A stretch of DNA of 64,000 nucleotides. Origin: Zhouia amylolytica. Lineage in GTDB: Bacteria; Bacteroidota; Bacteroidia; Flavobacteriales; Flavobacteriaceae. Under the pieces are notes generated by a model. The model searched no databases. It was given only the letters and a program-made list of their open reading frames with translations, and had not been told where the DNA came from. A program made the translations under genes and the position numbers. The stretch covers positions 361,341 through 425,340 of the forward strand of contig NZ_FPAG01000002.1 of assembly GCF_900116365.1 (NCBI RefSeq), read 5' to 3'. This document shows positions 52,802 to 60,821 of this stretch, in pieces. Positions within the stretch are counted from its first letter, which is position 1. Each line of letters begins with the position of its first letter.

Positions 52802-53887
52802 ATGAAAACTATAGATACATTGAAAAAAGATAATCACGACATAGCCTATTTTCTAACGAATCGTTCTTTTGTTACTTGGGTGAAGAATCCAAATCCTGAC
52901 AGTAACTACTTTTGGAAAAAATGGATTGAAAATAATCCCCAAAGCAGAGAAAGTTTCTATGCAGCGAAAGCTACCATAGAAAGAATAGATTTTAAAAAGG
53001 CAAACGTAACAGAAAAGGATAAGGAAGAGGTCTTAAATAAAATTCTTCAAAACTCTACGTCGAAAGAAATCTCTTTTGAAAAGCCTCAAAAAAAGATATT
53101 TAAACTTCATAGAACTGTATATGGCGGTGTTGCTGCAGCCATAGTTATATTGATAGTTTCCGTATCATTCCTTAATCAATACAATAATGAAGGAGTTAAA
53201 GAGTCTGAAATTAAAACGCAATCTGCATTAATAACCAAAACAGCTGAACGTGGAAAACAAAAGGCCATGTTTTTACCAGATGGTTCTAAGGTGATTTTGA
53301 ATGCAGGTAGTTCCTTGTCTTATTACGAAAACTTTACTGGCGATACCAGGGAAGTAACCCTTGTGGGTGAAGCCTATTTCGATGTCACTCACAACCCTGA
53401 GAAAAAATTTATTGTTAAATCCAATGGGATTGCTACCGTTGTTCACGGCACCTCTTTTAATGTTAAAGCATATCCCAATGAAGGTCCTTTGAGTGTTGCA
53501 CTGGAGCGAGGTTCGGTGGCTGTTCAATCTTTACTGCATAAATCAGATAGCACAACCATTTTTATAAAACCCGGAGAGAAAATAACTGTAGAGGAACAGT
53601 TTGAAAATTCTTTGGTCGACGAATTCAATTACATAGAGGAGTTTGGCTGGAAGGATGGCATCCTTGTGTTTAAAGATGCAGGAATAGAAGAGTTTATAGG
53701 TAAACTGGAAAGATGGTACAATGTAAATATCAGTGTGGTGGGAAGAAATGATCATGACTGGGAAATAAATGGAATGTTCAAAAAACAAAGTCTGCAAAAT
53801 GTACTCGAAAGTCTTGAGTTCGCCAGAAAAGTAAAATATACCATCAAAGAAAATCAAATAACGATTTATACCGATTTAAAAAACTAA
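52802..53887 (+). CDS. FecR-family anti-sigma factor
   Basis: The 361-residue protein has a cytoplasmic N-terminus (about 1-100; WKKWIENNPQS typical), one membrane helix (about 107-127), the FecR domain (about 150-250; LPDGSKVILNAGSSLSY, VTLVGEAYFDVTH, GTSFNVKAYPNE) and a C-terminal STN-like domain (about 285-355; NINSG-type GWKDGILVFKDAGIEEF). It binds the sigma factor inside and the SusC N-terminal signalling domain outside. It begins 41 bases after the sigma gene and ends 18 bases before the SusC gene, consistent with one transcript. Confidence 0.92.
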   Translation: MKTIDTLKKDNHDIAYFLTNRSFVTWVKNPNPDSNYFWKKWIENNPQSRESFYAAKATIERIDFKKANVTEKDKEEVLNKILQNSTSKEISFEKPQKKIFKLHRTVYGGVAAAIVILIVSVSFLNQYNNEGVKESEIKTQSALITKTAERGKQKAMFLPDGSKVILNAGSSLSYYENFTGDTREVTLVGEAYFDVTHNPEKKFIVKSNGIATVVHGTSFNVKAYPNEGPLSVALERGSVAVQSLLHKSDSTTIFIKPGEKITVEEQFENSLVDEFNYIEEFGWKDGILVFKDAGIEEFIGKLERWYNVNISVVGRNDHDWEINGMFKKQSLQNVLESLEFARKVKYTIKENQITIYTDLKN

Positions 53888-53905
53888 CCAATCAAATAAT
53901 TAACT

Positions 53906-56900
53906 ATGAAGCAAAACACAACAAATCTTTTATTTCGGAAAGGAATATTCCTTTCATTATTGCTGATTCAGGTTTGTGCCTATGCAGGTATGAAAAATGT
54001 ACAGGGCAACATGGATTTAGACAATATTTATATTTCCATAAAGGAGCAAAACAGCTCTTTGAAGAAGGTCTTTAAAACAATTGAAGCAAAAACCGATTTC
54101 AATTTCTTTTACGATAATAAAATAGTTAATGACCAGCAAAAGGTTTCTATTGCTAAAAATCGTACTTCCTTGAAAAAGGTATTGCTGGAACTTTCTGAAA
54201 AATTAGGACTTAAATTTAAGCAGGTTGATAATGTAATCAATGTAAATATAATTGAAAAAAGAACAGTACAGCAAGGTATAAAGATTACCGGAAAAGTAAC
54301 GTCATCCTCCGATGGCCTCGGAATGCCGGGAGTTACGGTTATGGAGAAAGGAACCAGTAATGGAGTCACTACGGATTTTGATGGTAATTATGAAATTAAT
54401 GTATCCGATTCGCAGGCAATTATTACATTCAATTACCTGGGTTTTAAATCCATGGAGCAGGTAGTAGGACAAAAACGATCCATTGATGTTGTACTTCTTG
54501 AGGATACTGAAGAGTTGGATGAGGTAGTGGTAACGGCACTGGGAATTAAACGTGAGGAAAAGTCATTAGGGTATGCCGTTCAAAAAGTATCGGGAGATCA
54601 AGTCCAGGCCGTAAAAGGTGTTGATGTAGCTACTTCTTTAACAGGTAAGGTAGCAGGTTTATGGATTCAAAATAGTACAGAGTTTAATGAAGCTCCTGAT
54701 ATTCGATTAAGAGGAGGTTCTTCAAACCCTTTATTGGTTATTGATGGCGTACCTTATGGAAATATGTCATTGAGTGATGTGGCCTCCGATGACATCCAGA
54801 GTATGGATGTATTAAAAGGAGCAACAGCTTCGGCTCTCTATGGAGCCAGAGGTAGTGGAGGAGCTGTAATCATAACTACCAAAAGCGGAGGGAACGGAGT
54901 AAGTGTAAATAGCAATCAAATGTTTTTTGCCGGCTATCTTTCGCTTCCTGAAGTACAGTCATCATATAGTGCCGGGTTAGGAGGGACTTATAGTGCCACC
55001 GATTACGTATGGGGTGATAAACTCGATATCGGTACCATAGCAGAACAGTGGAACCCTGAAACAAAGACCTATGAAGACATGCCGCTTACCTCAAGAGGGA
55101 GTAACAACTTTAAAAACTTTCTTGAGCCAGGTGTAATCGTAAACAACAACATTAGCTTTGCTCGTTCAGGAGAAATCGGTTCCATCCGATCTTCATTTAC
55201 GCATATTATGAACAAAGGGCAGTACCCTAATTTAAAGCAGAATAAGTTTAATGTAAATGTTGCGGGTAAACTGAATTTAGGTGATAATTTCGATCTACAG
55301 GCTAACCTTGGATATAATCGAAGTATGACTTCTCAGACTACAGGATCCGGTTATGGTAATCAGGGGTATATCTATCAAATACTACTGTGGACCGGACCGG
55401 AATACGATCTAAGAAAGTACAGAGATTATTGGGTGGTGCCAAATGAAACCCAAAACTGGCATTACAAGGCCTGGTATGATAATCCATATTTAATAGCTCA
55501 TGAAAAATTAAGAAGCGATGAGCAAAATATTACCAACGTTAATTTAACCGCCAATTATAAACTTTTTAAAGACGCGAAATTAACCGCAAGGGTGGGGTAC
55601 GATTTTTATTCGAATGAATCAACTAGTCAAAACCCTCCTGGAATAAACTCTACAAGAGGTTGGAATGTAAATGGATTATACAGTCAAAATCAATATAGAG
55701 GTTACAGTTTAAACTCAGACCTTTTGTTCAAATATGGCAAAAGAGATGTCTTGCTGGATGGATTTGACTTTGATTTTACTGTAGGTGGATCCGTTTATAA
55801 ATGGGAAGACCAGGGAATTGGAGCCTCGACAAGGGGTGGAATCATTGTACCTGGGATTTACTCCTTAAACAATTCCGTTGAAAGACCCAACGTATCTTCT
55901 TATGTAACCAGAAAGCAGGTGAATAGTTTATTAGGGTTGGCGTCATTCTCCTATAAAGATGCATTTTTCGTTGATGTTACCGGACGTAATGACTGGATCT
56001 CAACTTTACCATCTGATGAACGCTCTTATTTCTATCCGTCGTTGGCAGGTAGTTTAATTTTAAGTGAATTATTTACCAAGCCAAAATGGTTAGACCTATG
56101 GAAAACAAGAGGTTCATGGACCTTGTCTAAAGATGATTTAGGGGTTTATGCAACCAATGTGAATTATAGCGTGAGCCAGGGGGTTTGGAACGATTATAAT
56201 ACTGCTGCATATCCTTCTACTATAAAAAACACTTCTGTAGCACCTGAAACAAGCAGAACCTGGGAGGTTGGAACAGCAGCTTACTTGTTCGAGAACAGAC
56301 TGATGTTAGATGTGGCCTACTATAACATCTATACCTATAATCGCCAGGTTTCAACCAGAGTCCCTTCTTCATCTGGTTTTACCTCCACTTTGATTAATAC
56401 TGATGAAACGAGAGAACGTAGAGGATTAGAGTTAACCTTGAATATGGGGATTATCAAAAAGGATAATTTTAGCTGGGATGCAGCTATCAACTGGTCTAAA
56501 ACACACGCCTATTACAAAGAACTGGATGATGTGTATTCACCAGATAACTTATGGGCGAAACCAGGAGGAAGAATAGATAACTATACAATCTATGATTGGC
56601 TAAGAGATCCTAATGGAAATGTGATTCACAGCAGTGGTGGCCTCCCTGTTAGAAGTGATTATGCTTCATTTTTAGATTACAGCGATCCTGACTTTTTATG
56701 GGGATTTACCAATAATTTCACCTATAAAAACTTTAATCTTCATTTAAGTTTTGATGGAAGAGTTGGCGGGAAGTTATTTAATTATACTTCGTATAAGATG
56801 TGGGATACCGGTGCACACCCCGATACTGATAATGCATGGAGATATGACGAGGTGGTAAACGGAAATACATCTTATATAGGTAAAGGAGTACGAGTGCTTT

Positions 56901-57268
56901 CTGGTAGTGTAACCTACGATGAGTATGGTCGTATAGAAGAGGATACCAGAACCTATGAAGCCAATGACACTCCAGTTTCTTATGAAACTTATGCACGTCG
57001 ATTCGGTGATGGTTCTTTGGGTGTTAAGGATCCAACCTTTATTAAACTAAGAGAATTGTCAATAGGATATACACTGCCAAAGAATGTTAGTGAAAAATTC
57101 GGATTAAGCAGGGCTAGTATTGCTCTAACCGCTCAAAATGTTTTTATGTGGACCAAAGAATTCGAATTTGCAGATCCTGATTGGAATTCTGACAGCGACC
57201 TGTCGTCACCTTCCCAGCGTTTTGTTGGTTTAAATATTAGGTTTCATGCAGGTAATACCTCAAAATAA
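53906..57268 (+). CDS. SusC/RagA-family TonB-dependent transporter with STN domain
   Basis: The 1120-residue protein has a signal peptide, an STN signalling domain (about 38-110), a CarboxypepD-like domain (about 125-205; GKVTSSSDGLGMPGVTV), the SusC signature region (DEVVVTALGIKREEKSLGYAVQKV, read in parts), a plug (about 225-335; ATSLTGKVAGLWI, LRGGSSNPLLVIDGVPYG) and a 22-strand barrel to the C-terminus. The STN domain marks it as a transducer that signals to FecR when substrate is bound. It forms the outer-membrane complex with the SusD-like lipoprotein encoded 15 bases downstream. Confidence 0.94.
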   Translation: MKQNTTNLLFRKGIFLSLLLIQVCAYAGMKNVQGNMDLDNIYISIKEQNSSLKKVFKTIEAKTDFNFFYDNKIVNDQQKVSIAKNRTSLKKVLLELSEKLGLKFKQVDNVINVNIIEKRTVQQGIKITGKVTSSSDGLGMPGVTVMEKGTSNGVTTDFDGNYEINVSDSQAIITFNYLGFKSMEQVVGQKRSIDVVLLEDTEELDEVVVTALGIKREEKSLGYAVQKVSGDQVQAVKGVDVATSLTGKVAGLWIQNSTEFNEAPDIRLRGGSSNPLLVIDGVPYGNMSLSDVASDDIQSMDVLKGATASALYGARGSGGAVIITTKSGGNGVSVNSNQMFFAGYLSLPEVQSSYSAGLGGTYSATDYVWGDKLDIGTIAEQWNPETKTYEDMPLTSRGSNNFKNFLEPGVIVNNNISFARSGEIGSIRSSFTHIMNKGQYPNLKQNKFNVNVAGKLNLGDNFDLQANLGYNRSMTSQTTGSGYGNQGYIYQILLWTGPEYDLRKYRDYWVVPNETQNWHYKAWYDNPYLIAHEKLRSDEQNITNVNLTANYKLFKDAKLTARVGYDFYSNESTSQNPPGINSTRGWNVNGLYSQNQYRGYSLNSDLLFKYGKRDVLLDGFDFDFTVGGSVYKWEDQGIGASTRGGIIVPGIYSLNNSVERPNVSSYVTRKQVNSLLGLASFSYKDAFFVDVTGRNDWISTLPSDERSYFYPSLAGSLILSELFTKPKWLDLWKTRGSWTLSKDDLGVYATNVNYSVSQGVWNDYNTAAYPSTIKNTSVAPETSRTWEVGTAAYLFENRLMLDVAYYNIYTYNRQVSTRVPSSSGFTSTLINTDETRERRGLELTLNMGIIKKDNFSWDAAINWSKTHAYYKELDDVYSPDNLWAKPGGRIDNYTIYDWLRDPNGNVIHSSGGLPVRSDYASFLDYSDPDFLWGFTNNFTYKNFNLHLSFDGRVGGKLFNYTSYKMWDTGAHPDTDNAWRYDEVVNGNTSYIGKGVRVLSGSVTYDEYGRIEEDTRTYEANDTPVSYETYARRFGDGSLGVKDPTFIKLRELSIGYTLPKNVSEKFGLSRASIALTAQNVFMWTKEFEFADPDWNSDSDLSSPSQRFVGLNIRFHAGNTSK

Positions 57269-57283
57269 TTTAAAAGGATAATT

Positions 57284-58822
57284 ATGAAGTTATTTAAAAG
57301 ATACATACTCGCTTTTACAAGTATATTGTTAATATATAGTTGTGCTGATCTCGATAAGATTAATACCAACCCTGATGGCATTACTACAGCCACTCCACAA
57401 ATGTTGGCAACAAAACTGATTCTAAATATAACCAGGGATGATATAAGTGGAACCAAAGGCTTCATGCGTCCACATATGCTTAATAAGTATATTTTGTGGA
57501 GCGAGTTTCCCGAAAGTCCTCAGTACAATGATTTAGGAAGAACAGGTTTTGGAAGGTTTACCAGGCTTATTGATGTTCAAAAAATGATTGAATTAACAGA
57601 AGGTAAAGAGGAAACTGAAAAAAATGCATATAAAGCCTTGGGACACTTTTTAAGGGCTTATACCTTTTTCAGAACGACCATGGAGGTTGGAGACATCCCA
57701 TATAGTGATGCTTTAAAAGGAGAATCTGATGGAAATGTGAAACCGGTATATGATACCCAAAAAGAAGTTTTTCTCGGGGTATTAAATGAACTTGATCAAG
57801 CTGATCAACTCTTCGCAAGTGCTTCACAATTTGATGGCGATATCATTTATGGAGGCGACCCGCTGCAATGGCGTAAAATGGTCAACTCTTTCGCCCTGAA
57901 AGTGCTGATAAACCTATATAAAAAGACAGGAGATGGTGATTTAGATGTGGTTGCAAGATTTAATCAAATCATTAATAACAGACCCATTTTTGAAAGCAAT
58001 AATGACAACTTTAGTTTAGTGTATTCGGATGTGGAAAATCAAAGATATCCGTTTTTTAAAGAGGGTAATCAGTTTGTAATTTACCCAATGGTTTCTGATG
58101 TCATCATTAATAAACTAAAAAACTATAATGATTATCGATTGTTTTACTACGCAGCACCTTCAGAAGTGAAGATTGATGAAGGCTATACAGCCTCTGAATA
58201 TGACGCCTATGTAGGTGTAGATCCTTCAGCAGTTTATTCAGATGTGAGCTCCATAGCTTCTTCAAAAGATTATTCAGATATAAATCAGCGCTATAAAGAA
58301 ATAGCCGAAGGAGAACCGGTATACCTTTTAAGTTACGCGGAAATTCAATTTGTGCTTGCCGAAGCAGCAGTTAGAGGTTGGATCTCAGGAAATGCAGAAA
58401 CCTATTATAATGAAGGTGTAAGAGCAGCAATGCACTTTGTGGCCGATCAAACTCCTGATGAAGAAATATTTCATCATAACATGATTATTGACGATGCCTA
58501 TATCAATAATTATTTGCAAGGACCTGAAGTACAGTTCTTGTCAAGTGCTGAAGAACAAATAGAGCAGATCATCACTCAAAAATACCTAAGCACCTTCTTA
58601 CAGTCATTAAACAATGCATTTTTCGAAAATAGAAGAACAGGTTACCCGGAATTCCCAATTAATCCCGCAAGTAATGAGAATATACCATCAGATAAGTTAC
58701 CGGTACGCTGGATGTACCCTTCTGATGAAGTAGATTACAATAAAAGCAATCTCGATGAGGCTTTGAACAGGCAGTACAATGGGACAGATGATAATAATGG
58801 AGTAATGTGGATTTTGCAGTAA
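57284..58822 (+). CDS. SusD/RagB-family substrate-binding lipoprotein
   Basis: The 512-residue protein is a lipoprotein (lipobox IYSC, Cys about residue 20) with the SusD beginning DLDKINTNPDGI and TPR-like helices in the first half (for example KNAYKALGHFLRAYTFFRTTMEVGDIPYSDAL, split here as two parts around residues 109-140). It belongs to the shorter RagB/'SusD-like' group common with STN-type SusC. It should cap the SusC barrel on the cell surface and bind the imported substrate. The C-terminus MWILQ is complete. Confidence 0.92.
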   Translation: MKLFKRYILAFTSILLIYSCADLDKINTNPDGITTATPQMLATKLILNITRDDISGTKGFMRPHMLNKYILWSEFPESPQYNDLGRTGFGRFTRLIDVQKMIELTEGKEETEKNAYKALGHFLRAYTFFRTTMEVGDIPYSDALKGESDGNVKPVYDTQKEVFLGVLNELDQADQLFASASQFDGDIIYGGDPLQWRKMVNSFALKVLINLYKKTGDGDLDVVARFNQIINNRPIFESNNDNFSLVYSDVENQRYPFFKEGNQFVIYPMVSDVIINKLKNYNDYRLFYYAAPSEVKIDEGYTASEYDAYVGVDPSAVYSDVSSIASSKDYSDINQRYKEIAEGEPVYLLSYAEIQFVLAEAAVRGWISGNAETYYNEGVRAAMHFVADQTPDEEIFHHNMIIDDAYINNYLQGPEVQFLSSAEEQIEQIITQKYLSTFLQSLNNAFFENRRTGYPEFPINPASNENIPSDKLPVRWMYPSDEVDYNKSNLDEALNRQYNGTDDNNGVMWILQ

Positions 58823-58897
58823 GTCTCAACCTTGTAAATAATTCCACGTTTTGTATGGATTCAAGTTTTAAAAACACGATTACAAAAAATTAAAAAG

Positions 58898-60637
58898 ATG
58901 AAAAGTATATTTAACTTTCGAAATAAACACCTTCTATACCTATCTCTCGGCCTGTTATTTATTTTGGTTAATGGATGTAAAGAAGATGAAAACAGTTATT
59001 ATTACGATGGAAAGTATTTGGTGAATTTGGATGTGTATGTTTCACATCCAAATCCAAATACCGGTAACCCTTATACCGAAGAAGAATTAACGGAATTAAC
59101 CTACGACCCTCTAAAAAAGGAATCATACCTTGAAGGACAAATGGTAGATTTAACATTGGTTTCTGCAAGTTTGCCATCTGAGGTAAAAGTGGTAGGAGAA
59201 GATGATGCAATTATTGAAACTATTACCGATTTTTCTGAATCGGATGGCGTATTCCATGCCAGAAATTTTCAAAGTTCATTAGAAGAACTCGGACTTACGG
59301 AACCGGATCAAAAAGCTAAGATATTCTTTAAGGTAACGTACCCCGGAGGACCACCGGTGGTGACCACCTTTGAAGTGAAAAGAATCGCTGAGGCAGCTGA
59401 ACAGTCAACATTTTATACTTTTCTCAAAAAAGCAACAGGGGAAACGCTTGGCTTACTAGTAGAGGAGGAATTAACCTCAGTTTCCAGTGATGGGCAAAGG
59501 GGGTCAATACTAACTTTTGATGGTATAGACGATAGAGTACGTATCCTAAATAATAACGAATTGAATTTTAGAGGAACAGAAGATTTTTCTGTTGGTATTT
59601 GGGTGAATACAACATCTTCGATTAGTGATCCTGCTATCATATCTGATAAAGACTGGGGAAGTGGATCCAATCCTGGATTTGTGTTTTCTTTCACCGGAGG
59701 AACCTGGAAATTAAATGCCGCAGATGGATCGAATCGTATTGATATAAATGATTTAGGACCGGTAAATGACGGAGAGTGGCACTTCCTGTTAGTTTCATTC
59801 GATCGTGATGGAAACGCTACCGCTTATCAGGATGGGGTTGAAGTTGGTAGTGCAGATATGTCTTCTTTAGGTGATATGACCAGTAGCTTACCTATTTATC
59901 TCGGTCAGGACGGTACAGGGAATTATAGTTATGGTTACTGGTATGAAGGAATGCTAGGACAAGCTTATATTTTTGATTATGCTTTAACAAGTCAGGATGC
60001 AGCTGAATTATACGATGCAGAACTTCCTACAGGAGCCCAATTAACAAATGAAAATGGTGCGATTACCAATATTAATGTTACTAATGATGGCGGTGTTGTA
60101 ACTACCATGGAAGGAAATAAAACAGTATTTACTTATGATGGTATAGACGATTTAACTACCTGGAGCAATCCATCGAGCCTTGATTTTAGAGGAACCGAAG
60201 ATTTTTCAATATCCGTTTGGGTAAATACAACCTCTACGAATGATGATCCATCAATAATTGCTGATAAAGATTGGGGAAGCGGAGGAAACCCCGGTTTTAT
60301 CCTGGCATATACTGGTGGTACCTGGAAGTTGAACGTTGGTGATGGGTCTAACCGGATTGATATCAATGGATTAGGTCCTGTAAATGATGGTGAATGGCAT
60401 CAGTTGGTCGTTACCTTCGACCGGGATGGTGATGCTGTTGCATACCAGGATGGTGTAGAAGTAGGTAGTGCAGATATGTCAGGTATTGGTGATATTACAA
60501 GTGGATACCCTATTCGACTTGGTCAGGATGGTACCGGAAATTATAGCTACGGATATTGGTTTGAAGGTAAACTGGCAAATAGTACTATTTTTAATCATGC
60601 ATTAACAGCTGAACAGGTAGGAGCATTATATAATTAG
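58898..60637 (+). CDS. surface lipoprotein with two LamG/concanavalin-like domains
   Basis: The 579-residue protein has a lipoprotein signal (VNGC, Cys about 27), an N-terminal domain of unknown family (about 40-170) and two tandem LamG/ConA-like domains (about 205-375 and 411-579) with near-identical segments (FDGIDDRVRI / YDGIDDLTTW; GPVNDGEWH; VEVGSADMS; GQDGTGNYSYGYW). The two domains are encoded by an in-frame duplication of 618 bases. The position directly after SusD suggests an outer-membrane substrate-binding accessory (SusE/F-like role). LamG folds bind glycans, but also lipids or steroids in some proteins, so the ligand is open. Confidence 0.82.
   Translation: MKSIFNFRNKHLLYLSLGLLFILVNGCKEDENSYYYDGKYLVNLDVYVSHPNPNTGNPYTEEELTELTYDPLKKESYLEGQMVDLTLVSASLPSEVKVVGEDDAIIETITDFSESDGVFHARNFQSSLEELGLTEPDQKAKIFFKVTYPGGPPVVTTFEVKRIAEAAEQSTFYTFLKKATGETLGLLVEEELTSVSSDGQRGSILTFDGIDDRVRILNNNELNFRGTEDFSVGIWVNTTSSISDPAIISDKDWGSGSNPGFVFSFTGGTWKLNAADGSNRIDINDLGPVNDGEWHFLLVSFDRDGNATAYQDGVEVGSADMSSLGDMTSSLPIYLGQDGTGNYSYGYWYEGMLGQAYIFDYALTSQDAAELYDAELPTGAQLTNENGAITNINVTNDGGVVTTMEGNKTVFTYDGIDDLTTWSNPSSLDFRGTEDFSISVWVNTTSTNDDPSIIADKDWGSGGNPGFILAYTGGTWKLNVGDGSNRIDINGLGPVNDGEWHQLVVTFDRDGDAVAYQDGVEVGSADMSGIGDITSGYPIRLGQDGTGNYSYGYWFEGKLANSTIFNHALTAEQVGALYN
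59516..60637 (+). repeat. 618-bp in-frame duplication (two LamG domains)
   Basis: Matching points such as GATGGTATAGACGA occur at 59519 and 60137, giving a period of 618 bases (206 codons). The copies differ mostly by synonymous changes in the core strands. Confidence 0.8.
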
Positions 60638-60764
60638 TTTGATCGTTTTCGAAAAGACTAAATAAACTTCATAATAAAATAACATGAACTCCTTAGAGTT
60701 TTTGTTTATTTGGTTGATTGCGCATTCCCCAGGAATGTAGTTATGAAATAAATTTCATAAAAAG

Positions 60765-60791
60765 CGGGTGGTAAATAATTTTTACCACCCG
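60765..60791 (+). terminator. stem-loop between LamG lipoprotein and phospholipase genes
   Basis: A perfect 11-bp GC-rich stem (60765-60775 with 60781-60791), loop TAATT, is followed by AACTTTTGA, which is a poor U tract. It may be a terminator/attenuator or protect the 3' end of the upstream message. Confidence 0.6.
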
Positions 60792-60821
60792 AACTTTTGA
60801 TATGTTAGCACAAAATTACTC

